A stretch of DNA of 64,000 nucleotides from Sclerurus mexicanus (Eukaryota; Chordata; Aves; Passeriformes; Furnariidae): assembly GCA_013396755.1 (NCBI GenBank), contig VWZF01003276.1:1923346-1987345 (forward strand), in the 5' to 3' direction. The notes under the pieces were generated by a model that was not told where the DNA came from, made no database searches, and worked only from the letters and a program-made list of their open reading frames with translations. A program made the position numbers and the translations under genes. Shown in pieces: positions 24,101-34,668 of the stretch (its first letter is position 1; every line of letters starts with the position of its first letter).

Positions 24101-27100
24101 AATTCATAGTGTAAAGACAATAATATTCTGAGTATATTAAATAAAATGCTACTGATGAGATCTAGAATTTTGCATTTGTCAATATTTTTTTGTCAGACAT
24201 GTAAAGCAGAAAGAATAATTTAAAAAATATGGCAATGTATTTTGAAGAATATATTCTTTGGAATGACTTTAGGAAACAATAATTGTATATTCAGGAAAAT
24301 ATTGTTTTTTTTCTGTAACCTGATTATTTTCTTTTGGACCAGTTCCTTTTAACCCCATGACAGATCTAGGACATGTGCAAAGCAAGATACAGACCAGTGA
24401 GTCCAAAGCTGATAAGGAGGGAATACACTCAAACCTGGGTTTGAGACAGGTTTCTTGAAAATCTGCTTAAAGCTAGAATATTTTCAGAATGCCATGGCAA
24501 CTGAACTTTGTGAACAGTTTTCCATAACACCAGTTGGTGGGAGAAGTGATTACTTAGCATATTTTAAGCAATGCAATCACCTGCTATGACTTATAATTGA
24601 CCCATATTTTACTAGCTATCTATTAGCTATTTATTTGTGTATTGGGTGATTTTAGAAATGAACTCTTGTCACAGAGTAAGCCAGAAAATAGTCACTTTTA
24701 GTATCATTTGGACTTAGCAGTCTGTATGTCCATTCCTGCCAATAGGCTTTCTTAAATGGCATTTCCTAGTCTGAAGGAAGGAAGGCAGGAACATACAGAG
24801 CATATCACTTATCTTGGAACAAGCAGTCAATAAGGAAGGGATATATTTAGAGTGGATTAATTTTTATTTGGAATCCTGTTTGTCATCTGGAGCTGGAACA
24901 TCAGTCATTCAGGTGGCAATGCAACAAGGTCTGTCTTTTACTGTTACACTGCCTAAAGATAACGGATTTTTGTTAATATAAAGCAGACTACATCCAGGCC
25001 AATATTCTTTTTATTGAGTGTTCTCTAATTAGAGTTCTTGATTTAATAATTTTTCAGAATGTAATGAGTACGGGGCTTTAATTCATGCTTCCTTAGCTTC
25101 CAGGACATCCCCAAAATTGCATTGAAGCAGAATATATACAAAAAATTTAATAATACATAGCAAATTTATCACAAAATAATGATGGCAATATGAGTTTATT
25201 TTTCTATTCCTCAATTTTAATACATATATCTTCATCAATCTGAAAGTAAGTTGTATAACCGTGAGTGGTCTTTTCTCTGTCCTGACAGTGTGATTCTGCA
25301 AGAGTGATGTACCCTTTCCGTCACTGACATCCACCTTAGACAGGATGAACTGCTGCTTGTGTGGCTGCCTAACTCATTCCACAGCTGTGAAAGGAACCCA
25401 GATGACTCAGTGTCCTCACATCACCTGAGATAGCTCCTATATTGCAGATAGTACCTGTAATATTTTATATAGACCCTCCAGTTTGACCTCCAACATGTCA
25501 AGAGTATTGCAATTCATCCAGTCAGTGGAAAGCCCAAAGACTTGTGCTTGATGACAGTCTAAGTTATGTTCAGCTAAATAATATTTTCCAAAAAGGCACT
25601 TAGTCTTCAGTTTTAAGACCAGGGTATTGTGATGAACAAGCTATTCTTAGTATAAGTGATAGTATACGCTCACAGATTTCATGGTTCCATTTTTAATTAC
25701 AATAATCTTGTTAAATTAACTAGTTTAATGAAGTCAGGGGATTTCATGATATTCTCAGCTTCTAATAAACATAAAAGGAGTAAGTTTTTAATCCTTATTG
25801 TTAGAAGAAAAAGAATGCATAAAATATGAAATAACTTGTCCTAAAGGTTCATCAACTACAATGTAAATTAACTAAAACTTTTTTATTTAGAAATTATATT
25901 TGTTGATGTCTGACCATTTGAAGACCCATGCTTTCTCTTACTGCATATTTAGAATCTTGTAAGATTTTGAGCTAAACATTTGGCTTTAGAGATTATGTTT
26001 TTGAAAGGTTGGTAAACATTCAAACAATGGCAGGCATTCTAAAGCTAAGTACACAAAGAAAAGTAAGTCTGTCTGTTCTCTTGAACTCATAAAATGACAG
26101 ACACTGACCACCACAGAATCAAGGAATATTTTAAGATGGAAGGGACCCACACAGATCATCACATCCAGCGCTTAACTGAATGGCCTTACAGGGCTCGAAC
26201 ACACCACCCTGGCACCCTGCTCTTATAAACTAAGTTAATCTCAGGGCTAACCAATAAGGTATCTAATATTTCTCTTTAAAAAGACTTTATGTTGACAAGA
26301 GCAATTCAAATCAAGGTATGTCACAGAGGAGATAATTTCCTTTAAAATGGGAGGTGAGATGGAGTCATGATCAGAAAATGGGTATTCAGATATTTCTGGA
26401 AGATTTTATACAATGAGATAAAAAGTCTTTTGTCAAACAAATTGTCATGTTACCATGGTTCAGCTGTGAAGAGCCATCAGTTAACATATTGAGACACTGT
26501 ATGTGTTCAGATAAACTGCCTTGTGTTACCAGATCCCTGGGATAATGCTTTACATATCTATGAGCTTTTCACCCACTGATCTCAAAGTGCTGTTCAAACA
26601 CACACTCCAACACCCACACTGAGTTTTCTTCTTTACTTTACAGCTGGAGAAACCCTGCATTTCTTAGCTATGAGTAAAAATCCAGTTTTAGCCATATTAC
26701 TGCTTGAACCTTGATTATTGACATCTATCTCTTATACACCTTTCAGAGATCACAAAACCTCCATGGATGCTTACAGCAATGGAGAGACTCCCTTACGTCC
26801 TGTAAAGTCTCCAAGGAAGGCGATTTCATTGCATTCTGTACAGAGACACTTAGTAAGGGGCTGCCAGACTTATCTGAAGGAGAAATAAGCCTACGACCAC
26901 CACCTCTGAATGCACTTATAAAGCATTCTGCATCTGCTGCAGGGCTGAGTAATCACGCATGCATCCTCCTGCCTACCAGGGCACTCTGGGGTGAACTTTA
27001 CTTGAGACTCCCTTTGGGAGGATGAGACTTTAAATGGAACTATTAATCCTTGCTAGAGTTCTTCTGAGGCATGTTTGCCTGGCCAACTGCACATCTTCCC

Positions 27101-30100
27101 TGTACTTTATTATTTAAAACAGGAAGAGTGGCCCCTGACCAACTATATCAGCTACTCCTCACCTGTAGTGTGCACTAATAAGGAATATGTTTGTGATTTC
27201 TATAGAAAGTATGGCTACATCATAGTAGTGCCTCATACTGAGTTATGATTAAGAAGTCAACCTGTGGCTCCCTTTTAGCAACAGGAGGCAGATTCAGAAA
27301 AGGCAGTACTTTTATAAAGATACCACAATGGTCTTCCTTGATGAGATCCTTGAGCCTGTTGACAATGGTAATACAACTCATTAAAAGTAGGCACATGTGG
27401 CTCTGCTCTCCACTCATCAGTAACCACAGTTCAGAGACAATTCTTCTTCAGGATGTGAGAAGGCAGAGTTCGTCTTCCTGCCAACTCAGCTCTTGGCTGG
27501 GAGACAAAATAAATTAATTTGTAGGTGTGTGCTCAGGAAGATGTGACTGAAACTTAAAAGTATAGGAATGTAAAAAATTAGCTGACAAGAGTGTAATTGG
27601 ACCACTGGGCATTTTTTTTCACTGCTTTTATTGAACTTGGATTTTATTTTTTTTATTATTCCCACCCACTCATGAGAAGAAAGGAAAACCTGATCTCCGG
27701 ACTCTGGATCCAATGGTTCTCCTGTGGTTTATTCACATAACCTTGTGTCAGATAGTTTTTTCCTTATGGAGCAAGAGTTTACAAACAGCAAATGCTCCTT
27801 TGGGCACAAAAAGAAACAGGTTGAGAAAGAGGAGACCCTTCCATATGTTGCCCATGTTAGGGTCCTCCAGAAACCTTGCTCTGACATGCCCTCAGCACCC
27901 ATGGGCTTGTGGCTGCAAAGAGCCTTTCCATGTCAGAGAATGAACAGAAGAAAGAATCCCAATTCAGATTTCAACTTTCTTTTGGGGGACTTTATATGTA
28001 TAGGTCTTAATATGTCCCTGGGAGGAGTCTTATTATTGTCTGCAGTTTTGCTTCAATTAGTATTCATGAGACTAGATGACTAAATTTGATAATTTTAGGG
28101 AAGGGAGGTAGTTAATTTGGTTGGGTTGGAAATGCCCAGAGCTGAAGGGAGAGTCAGGCCAGGAGCAGTGGTTAACAGGGAGGTGAAACTGTCACTGCTG
28201 GTTTCATGGCTCCTGTGTGCAAATGCACCTGATGGCTGCACCCCAAGCACCCTTCATCCCACAGCTCAGGATCATGCCAGGACACCTCCACAATTTCCAA
28301 CAAAAGTTTGAACTCTCAGGGCCAGTATCTGGCTTTCCTCAAGTCAGTAGACAAATATGATTTGGTCTGGGTGCGAGTCTCACAGAAGCAGACTCAAGGC
28401 CAGTAGAGAGGAGTGGAAGGCAGGCTTGCCTGTGAGCTGGTGCCACACACAGCTATTCTGTCCCTGTTGCAGGGTGATCATCAGACCTGTTTCCTCATGA
28501 GCCTCCCACTTGGGCCACAACCCATTAGGGGCTGTTGTAGCCCTATACTACAAGGATGGGTGAAACTTAATGCCAAGGCTACCACTGAATGATTACTTCC
28601 TGGAGCTCTGCCAGGGAAATAATATTATAAATATTAGTTATTATTTATTTTTTCAGGGCTGCATATTTTGAGCCCAGGGAGATCTCTTTTTCCTTCCCAA
28701 AGGCTGAATGTTGTCAGATCAGCTGCTTCAAAACCACAATCTTTTCATTGAATGTTATGCAGCATGTGGGTTTAAACCAAGCTCAAAATATACCTCCTTC
28801 TTTTCACCCCACTCAAAACTGTCTGGGAAATACAGACCTGGGACCTTAAATGCAGTATTTCTAATTCTCCTGGTCAGTATGAAACTCTATTAACCCAGAA
28901 ATATCTATATGCAGTGGACTATAGTGCAACCCTTTGTAAACTATGTGTGTACGAAGGAGAACTGAATGAGCATCAGAGCAAGTACAGCAGCAAAGGGTCC
29001 CTGTGTGAATATCTCTACTTTTTTACCAAGTGAAAGCTCCTTACATTCTTCAGAATTGAAGCAGACTGGGAACAAGTTCCCAAAATAACTCAAATTCCAT
29101 CAGCATTACCAAGGGTAACAACAATAAAACCTAAGACTTTCATGACAAGTGGGGCAATCTTCTCCCCACTCCTCACTCCATGTTTGCTACTCTCTGACAC
29201 ATAAATGGTTAAAAAAAAGTATCTTTAACTGAGACAGTACTGTGAAAGCTTTATGAATGCATGGCTAGGTTAGCCTGAACTCATTTGTGCAACTTGGCTT
29301 GCATTGTTCACTGGGTCTTTGCCAAACATATCTATTGCGTAATTATGTGGCTTGCTTTAATAAAGTCACAGAAGTTTCTAGGGGGGTAACTAAAGCTTCC
29401 CCCTCCTTTCTTTAATTATACAACACCCACTACAATGAGACACAGGTTCTAATTGGAGGATTTGTGCCATGATATACAGTAATTATCAAAGCCAATGCTA
29501 TAACATAGGAAAATAGAAACACCCAGCTATACATTTAAAGAGCTGAGAGAAGACCCAAAAAACCCCAAACTCCTATAAAATCATGAGAAGTTATTTCTGT
29601 CAACTGAATAAATTCACTAATTTCCTTGTAAACAAGACCATCTTTAATTGATTTTCTGCTCTGTGCACCATCTCAGACTGAATAATACTGGTTTAAACCA
29701 ACAGCAGTTTCACTGAAGTCAATTTCATTACTTAAGCCTTCTTCATGGGAAAGTCAAATACAGTGATGGCAGACATGGCTTCACATCCTGCTGCTCTGAC
29801 TGTGCAGACAAGCCCTTGTGCATGAGGGAGTAAGGGGAGTTTGTGAGAAAAGTTCTCATGGTTTCAGCTCGTATAGTGTCTAAGAAAGATATTTAATAAA
29901 GAACTCCAAAATGTGTTCATTTTGGAGTGTTTCCAAGCTCTTACCTCCAAAGAGCTGGTTGTGGGATATATGATTCAGAGTTGGAATACATGCTCATGTA
30001 TTCCAATGGAAATGGGATGATTTCTATGTTGAGGTACTAGACAGAATGATTAATGGTACTGGAGCCTGGACCACGCAATTTAGAACCTTTTAAAATGTTT

Positions 30101-30670
30101 CCATCCCCACATCTGACCTCACCAAATTTATTTAATATGCATTTGAAGGAATAGCTTGGAAAAGTTATTTTCTCTGCAAGAGAAATCTCTGGCCTTTTAA
30201 AGAACAAATGAAATGTATATATACAAAATATACATTAAAAAAGATCAAACATTCTTCATGATCACAGCAAATGCCCATCTTGTCAGGGTGTTATGGTCTA
30301 CTTTGTACAGCAAATTCTAGTTAACAGTAGCTGTAGCATATTTTTTTGAAAAAAACCCCCCACACTTACAGAGTGGCAGTGCACAGCAGCTTCACCATCT
30401 CAGCTGCAAACCCCACGACCAGAATGTAAGCACATAACCTGTGAAAGTACTCTTGGGCTTACCTAGGTCAGAGCACTGCACCACGCGAAGATGGCACTGG
30501 CAACGAAAGGGGCACACTGGTCCAAATCCAGAGTGGACGGGATCATCTGTTGGAGGCATGTCAGCTGATCCTTCATCTTCCAGCATAAAGTCAAAGAGGC
30601 CCTGCTGGTGGAACGGCTTGGCCAAGCATGCTGGCAGCAGTAGGATGAAGAGGAGAGCCAGCCTCTTCAT
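2984..30670 (-). CDS. DCN: Decorin coding sequence, residues 1 to about 248 (five coding exons)
   Basis: The join is complement(2984..3077, 4258..4371, 4558..4771, 14407..14519, 30463..30670). Residues 1-17 are a hydrophobic signal peptide and about 18-31 the short propeptide ending FMLE. Residues 47-50 (SGFG) are the likely glycosaminoglycan attachment site. Cys53, 57, 59 and 66 form the CX3CXCX6C N-terminal cap that defines class I SLRPs. Leucine-rich repeats of the form LxxLxLxxNxI follow to the last residue visible, and an N-glycosylation sequon NIT sits at 210-212. The start is fixed by an in-frame TAA two codons upstream. The frame is open through all four junctions and no lesion is seen, so the gene looks functional. 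The C-terminal third is outside the window. Confidence 0.96.
3078..4257 (-). other. DCN: DCN intron 5 (1180 bp)
   Basis: AT-rich intron with consensus GTAAGA donor and CTTTCAG acceptor. A plus-strand 88-codon open frame at 3933-4199 runs through it, but it has no family resemblance and lies antisense in an intron. Nothing else recognised. Confidence 0.9.
4258..4371 (-). CDS. DCN: DCN coding exon 5 (114 bp), collagen-binding LRR
   Basis: The exon encodes residues 179-217, starting ELGTNPIKSSG. It carries SYIRIADTNIT at residues 202-212, the stretch reported in mammalian decorin as a type I collagen-binding sequence. As far as I recall it is identical here to the mammalian form. Asn210 in NIT is the conserved N-glycosylation sequon, equivalent to human Asn211. 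The acceptor is TTGGCAG and the donor is GTAAGA. Both ends are phase 1, so the exon length is a multiple of three. Confidence 0.96.
4372..4557 (-). other. DCN: DCN intron 4 (186 bp)
   Basis: This short intron is bounded by GTATGAG and GGCAG. It is by far the smallest intron in the gene. No separate feature is seen in it. Confidence 0.93.
4558..4771 (-). CDS. DCN: DCN coding exon 4 (214 bp), three LRRs
   Basis: The exon encodes residues 108-178 plus one base. Three repeats are visible: ALILVNNKI, LERLYLSKNNL and LQEIRAHENDI, each with the LxxLxLxxNxI pattern. The acceptor ends CTCCACAG and the donor is GTATGAG. Reading on past the donor enters the intron and a stop within about 16 codons, which explains the extended 89-codon open frame there. 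The sequence differs from the human protein mainly by conservative changes, as expected for a bird orthologue. Confidence 0.96.
12087..12193. repeat. (GATA)n microsatellite with (GACA)n end
   Basis: An uninterrupted run of about 17 TAGA units covers 12101-12169. It is flanked on the left by an interrupted TAGA block and on the right by AGACAGACAGACAG. It lies in DCN intron 3 and is likely polymorphic in length. Confidence 0.98.
12431..12482 (-). mobile_element. Short CR1 3'-terminal fragment
   Basis: The stretch TATAGAATCATAGAACAG followed by TTTTGGTTGGATGAAGACCT is the terminal part of a CR1 element, including the ATTCTATG-type terminal repeat, on the minus strand. It is severely truncated at about 50 bp. 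Confidence 0.75.
13680..14330. repeat. Purine-rich plus strand (pyrimidine-rich in the DCN transcript)
   Basis: The plus strand is strongly enriched in A and G for roughly 650 bases, with blocks such as GGGAGGGGAAGGG. This bias accounts for open frames on both strands here, at 13690-13911 and 13917-14321. It begins about 80 bases after the exon 3 donor in the direction of transcription. The boundaries are soft. Confidence 0.65.
14407..14519 (-). CDS. DCN: DCN coding exon 3 (113 bp), first LRRs
   Basis: The exon completes Gly70 and encodes residues 71-107, beginning LEKVPRDLPPDTTLLDLQNNKI. It forms the edge repeat next to the cysteine cap and the first full repeat. The acceptor is GTTGTTAG and the donor GTAAGT. 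It joins in frame to ALILVNNK of the next exon, giving the expected HALILVNNKI sequence across the junction. It is isolated between two large introns of 15.9 kb upstream and 9.6 kb downstream. Confidence 0.96.
15032..15062. repeat. (AAAAC)n microsatellite
   Basis: About six tandem AAAAC units within DCN intron 2. Confidence 0.9.
15722..15858 (+). mobile_element. CR1 3'-end fragment
   Basis: Plus-strand CR1 tail running from GTGCAGACTCCATCCTTGGG through GGGGACTAGATGATCTGAAG to the diverged terminal repeat CAATTCTGTGACTTTGTGAT. It is truncated at the 5' end, as is usual for CR1. Confidence 0.8.
19400..20860. other. GC-richer unexplained island in DCN intron 2
   Basis: About 1.4 kb less AT-rich than its surroundings, with overlapping open frames on both strands, the longest being 169 codons on the minus strand at 20260-20769. 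None resembles a known protein. The 16-bp direct repeat at 19678-19715 lies inside. Old LTR-element sequence is one possibility, but I could not find paired LTR ends, a primer-binding site or retroviral motifs. Confidence 0.35.
19678..19715. repeat. 16-bp direct repeat with 6-bp spacer
   Basis: GTCCCTGAGAGAGAAT occurs at 19678-19693 and again, identical, at 19700-19715, separated by TATCGG. It lies inside the GC-richer island of DCN intron 2. Confidence 0.95.
23700..24083 (+). mobile_element. CR1 3'-end fragment
   Basis: Plus-strand CR1 of about 380 bp. Signature phrases include CAGCCTGGAGCAGAGGAGAC, GTGTCAGGGGAGGTTTAG, ACAGGCTCCCCAGGGAAGTG and a tail with GATGATCCTGTGTCACTTCC. It shares its tail type with the copy at about 58318-58435, suggesting the same or a close subfamily. 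Confidence 0.9.
26112..26244 (-). mobile_element. tRNA-Ile-derived SINE with CR1-like tail (TguSINE1-like)
   Basis: Read on the plus strand, 26181-26240 resembles the reverse complement of tRNA-Ile: TGGCC, then GGGCTCGAAC (the antisense B box), CCCTGGCACCCTGCTCT and AACTAAGTTAATC, with about eight bases missing in the anticodon region. The adjoining 26112-26180 resembles a CR1 3' tail (TGGAAGGGACCCACACAGAT). A tRNA-Ile head joined to a CR1 tail is the structure described for TguSINE1 of songbirds, mobilised by CR1 machinery. The copy is old and cannot act as a tRNA gene. Confidence 0.7.
30463..30670 (-). CDS. DCN: DCN first coding exon: signal peptide, propeptide, GAG region, Cys cap
   Basis: The exon encodes residues 1-69 plus the first base of Gly70. 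Residues 1-17 (MKRLALLFILLLPACLA) are a typical signal peptide. GLFDFMLEDE (24-33) matches the mammalian propeptide and the start of mature core protein, where BMP-1 type proteases cleave after the Glu of MLE. Mammals carry Ser-Gly directly after DEA; here the order is Gly34-Ser35 and a Ser-Gly-Phe-Gly motif occurs instead at 47-50. Cys53, 57, 59 and 66 form the class I cap. The ATG has G at -3 and an in-frame TAA two codons upstream. The donor is GTAAGC. Confidence 0.97.
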
Positions 30671-30698
30671 GGCTTAGTTCGTCGACTCCCAGCAGAAC
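30671..30698 (-). other. DCN: DCN 5' UTR part of exon 2
   Basis: These 28 bases lie between a TTGAATCCCAG acceptor and the start codon. They contain the in-frame stop TAA that fixes the initiator. No upstream ATG is present in this piece. The acceptor is inferred from the AG preceded by a short pyrimidine stretch. Confidence 0.75.
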
Positions 30699-33600
30699 CT
30701 GGGATTCAAAGCAGCAGATTAACAACAAAAGTAGCAGTTTCCCATAGCTGTACAGTTCCTGCTGAAGGAGGTCCAGCACATCCACCAATTGCATAACTGT
30801 TCCTTTCAATAAAAGAAAATTGAATTCTGAAAATAGGACAGTTATGTGATAGGACTCTGGTAACTCCTTGTCAATAGGTTTTTTTTTTTTTACACAGCAG
30901 TTTGAAGGCAACTGTAAACACATCTGTTTGCATATTTAGAGTAATATTTATTAGGAACAGGCAGCACTGTCAACTTTGTTATGCAAAACAGTCAAAGCAA
31001 TAAGCCACATTTTCCATGTGTCTGTTTTCAGCCAACATAACAGTCTATTTGATTTCATTAGCATTTATTTCATAGCAATGGGTTTGTCCCCCAGGGACAA
31101 ACCTGAGGTTCCCAAACTCACTGTAATTCAGTATTTCATGTCCTGAGAAATACATTTTTTTAAGTGCCAGCTTGCTGTGTGTTTTAAATTAAAGCCTAGT
31201 AAAATTGACTGAGAAAGAGTAGGATCTAGTGACAGGGTGGAGGGAGACAGGAAGATCTTCAGCTGTTTAAATAGCACAATAAATTGAATAAATGTTGTGT
31301 TATATCAAATATCCTTGGCTTTCTTTCCAAATTTGTGACATGCACCCTGAAAATCCTCTTCTTTGCACTGCATAAGCATTCAAATTGATGCTTGTAGTGT
31401 TGTGTGCACACTTTCTAATGGGACTTTAGGGTCTCATTCTGTAGACTCCCATGCTCAGGAGCAACTTAACACAAGTATGTATTGTCATAGATATTAGCAA
31501 GGAAAACTGCTTAAAAATTGTTCTCACTACTTAGGCCTAAATGCATTTCAACACACTGTACATTGTGCTACCTGTGTAGTTGTGTACTAAGGAGAAATTA
31601 CAAAATTGTTTACAGGTTTTTTATCAAGGCTGTATAGATCACCTAACTTTCTCAAAATTATTTTCCTTTTACTGTGTATTTTACATAAAGAAGAAGCTTA
31701 TACTTTACAAACTTTCCTTGGTCTAAAAGAACCCACAAAAAAAGTAAAATTAAGAAATTTGCCTTCCAGTTGCTAAGTGACAGGAAGGCTAATTTGTCAT
31801 TTGTATAAGACCCTTTTCTTAAAATGGATGGCATAGTCCTGAATACAAAAGTTGCTCTTTGTAAAGAGAGCAAAAATGACCACTTCTTATTTTGAAATAC
31901 CTTGTCTGGGTGCCAGCTGGGGTTACTTCTTTTTCTAGCAGAAGTTTTCTGACAGTTAGGGGTGTGGTATAGCATTTTTCAGTTCAATATTCATTGATGG
32001 AAAGATAAAAAACCCCAAAACTGTGGCAAAGGCAGAAGAGGAGGACTGCCTCCCTCCCTACACTGACATGTGGAACCTACCAGGTATTGACTACAACCAG
32101 GTATTTTAATAGGAGTGGTTAGAGTAAATAAATAAATAAATCCACAAAACAAAACAAAAAAAACCCCCACACACCCGAATAAATAAGTAACCACAGGACT
32201 AGCATTAGATACACTTTATATTGTGTAGCTCTGCAGAAACCTTTAGGTTTGTTTCTTGAAAGGATGATACAGTTACATTATAAGGTAAACTAGTGGTTTA
32301 AAATCACAGTCTACATTTCTGTGATCTACCTGACAGGAAGACAGCTATCTAACATCTTCAGATATCCCAACAAATGCCAAGTGACATCACATGGAGTAAA
32401 ACACTACTCATGTTGTCTCTTTAAGAGACGTAGTTGTTTTCTTAGTTGGACATGAAAGTATTTTTATTCCTGGGACAGACATCTTACTTACTGCACTGAG
32501 GGGTTTCACAGACCCCAACATCAGCTAGAGAGTCAGAGTTTCTAGCATGTCCTGACAGCCCAGTACAGTGCTGTGTAAATTCATGACATGTAGTGGGGCA
32601 GGCTGTCTTCCCATGTGGACCATGCTCCTGTGCTTCCTCCTGTCCTGGCCCCCCACTGACACTGAGACTGTGTCCTTTCCCCAAAAACACCCCCACAGTG
32701 CAGGCAGAGTACACGTGGACAAGTCAGGATGTCACAGCAAAGTAGTGTTAATGCATGGTGGTGAGTTGTTACCAGGGTTTAATCTAAGATTTTTTTGATA
32801 TAATAACTATTATGTGCAAATTATTGTAAAATAACAATGTAATGTATTAGTAGTCTGAGATGAGAAGACACATTTGCTAAATCACCATTCATTGCAATAA
32901 GCTGCCTTGTGAAAATAATCAATAGACTATTACTCCCATAAAAATTATTTTTCAGAATGTACATTAACATCAATAAACATTAGGAATGCTACATGCTAAT
33001 CCTGGAAAGCCAATGGCAGTCAGTACCTTTTAAAGACCTTCCTCAGTATTTTTTATGTACTAATATGATTTTAAAATATTTTTAATTATTTAAAACTTCT
33101 TGTATTCCCTCTTAGGGTCACTGCTGAAGTACTATCCATCCTAAGAATGTACAATCAGGATCTTATCCTGAAGTTGCTACCACTCAAAAAAGCCCAAGAA
33201 AATGCAAAGGCACTTTGGAAGTGTCTTCACACTTTGCTTCTTATACATATTAATATTGATGACTTCACATATCTCAGTTAAACCCTGTAGTAGGCCTTTT
33301 CCTTTGGTCCCCATTTTGCAAAAACTGCTATAAAATCAGAAAGAGCTGGCTATAAAGTAAAACTGTAGGAGAACAAAGGATATCAAATATATAATCTGAG
33401 GACACAGCAGAGAAAACAGCAGACACAAGCTACATATTAATCTAGATATAGGGATTAATAAGGGTCAGCATATCTTCAGTCAAATACATATTCATCTTGC
33501 AAATACATATATTTGTTCCTATTGTTTGCATGTGTAAATGAATATAAACAAAGAAAAAGATATATACAAAACTGTACTAGCAAGAAATGTTTACACTTCA

Positions 33601-34638
33601 CTTACAAAAAAAAATAGAGAGGGCAAAAAGTCTAAATTCTTAAAGTTCTGTGACACAATATTTATGTCTGCAGGACATAACTGTTTAAATTTGCTTTAAT
33701 TGTGTGTTTACAATGAGGAAGACTTTTCCACAAACAGAGGAAACTATACCATAGGCTTGGCCACATTTCAGTTTAAAATACCACTGGAAATATGTTTCAT
33801 CAGTTCACGTCACCACTGTATTGGTGGTCTTCTTGTCAGTTTACCCTAATATTAAGGTTTAAATATCAGTTCATCTATGTCAGAAATCTCTCAAAATTCA
33901 ACAAAAGACAAGTTAAACAATATGTGCAGTTTCAGAAAAATCCCCTCCATTTTATGTTTTACCCATTTTGTGTAATAAAATCTAGTTGTACAAAGAGTTG
34001 GAGTTTCAAACAGATTAAAATTCTGTTAACAGGAGTTCAAGTCCAGGAATTTTCTTTTCTACTATTTCATTCATAAGAACCTTCTTTAAATGCAATTCCC
34101 TTGTTTGTACCCTGTAACACAGCACTTTCTAACATTACATTATTTCTCTTTTAACTGAGTCTGTTTAACTAACTACTATTTTTTTTTCTCTGAAATTGAA
34201 ATTATATTCATCAGCGTCTGGAATATATATGAAGAAACCCGAGTGAAAAAGAAATCACAGCATGCAGTTTAAAACAAATGTAAGCACACACACATTTTTT
34301 ACACTCTCTATATCACAGATTCTAAACACTGGATTGTAAAGAGAGAATATACTGCTGCAAAAGTTTACAGCAAAGAAAAAGAAAGGGCTATAGCAGTACT
34401 TATACAAATCAAAACAAGAGACAGAACGGCCAAATAAACAGTAGGAAATCTGCACAGTCCTTGAGAATGCATTCTCATGTTTTCAAGAAGAAAAAGTTCT
34501 GGATAGAAAGCTTAACATTGCTAAACATTCCGTAGGATTTTTAACTCGCTTATCTTAAAATACAAGTAGTTCTTGCTATAAACTTGCCTGAAGTTTTATT
34601 AGCGCAGCATAGTTTAGGAGAATTACTAAAAACCATAC
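30699..34638 (-). other. DCN: DCN intron 1 (3.9 kb)
   Basis: This lies between the noncoding first exon and the start-codon exon. It starts with donor GTATGG and ends at TTGAATCCCAG. It is AT-rich and contains an (AAAT)n run near 32127-32141 and a GC-richer patch at about 32500-32770. No second promoter or alternative leader exon could be identified by eye. Confidence 0.75.
32127..32141. repeat. Short (AAAT)n run
   Basis: A few tandem AAAT units in DCN intron 1, followed by A-rich and C-rich sequence. Confidence 0.7.
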
Positions 34639-34668
34639 CTTTTAATCCAGGGATTTGCAACAGGAGCT
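34639..34668 (-). other. DCN: DCN noncoding exon 1 (start approximate)
   Basis: On the minus strand the block ending TGGATTAAAAG is followed by the donor GTATGG. The last bases, including GAGAGCTCCTGTTGCAAATC, closely resemble what I remember of the 5' untranslated leader of human DCN mRNA just before the start-codon exon. The 3' limit is firm. The 5' limit is only inferred as about 25-30 bases downstream of the TATTTAG box at 34692-34698, so the true exon could be longer. Confidence 0.7.

Larger units (their letters stand above)
14520..30462 (-). other. DCN: DCN intron 2 (15.9 kb)
   Basis: This is the largest intron in the gene. It contains CR1 fragments at 15722-15858 and 23700-24083, a tRNA-Ile-type SINE at 26112-26244, an (AAAAC)n tract at 15032-15062, a GC-richer unexplained island at about 19400-20860, and other less AT-rich stretches at about 26750-27050 and 27720-28560. 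None of the open frames across it resembles a known protein. Confidence 0.9.
1..34668 (-). other. DCN: DCN (decorin) gene, 3' end outside the window
   Basis: Decorin is a secreted extracellular-matrix proteoglycan that binds fibrillar collagen, spaces fibrils and sequesters TGF-beta. The gene reads leftwards. I see a noncoding exon 1, a coding exon with the signal peptide, and four leucine-rich-repeat exons of 113, 214, 114 and 94 bp, which from memory match the vertebrate DCN exon pattern. Joined coding length is 743 nt, giving 247 complete residues plus two bases. From family knowledge the missing part is about 110 residues holding the last repeats and the C-terminal disulphide ear. Lumican should lie further left, because EPYC, KERA, LUM and DCN form a conserved cluster. 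The right-hand limit is a predicted start site and is uncertain by tens of bases. Confidence 0.96.

Noticed and set aside
26181..26240. Possible tRNA gene (B-box-like GGGCTCGAAC)
   Set aside because: The tRNA-Ile-like body is internally deleted, diverged and joined to a CR1-like tail. It is a SINE remnant, not a functional tRNA.
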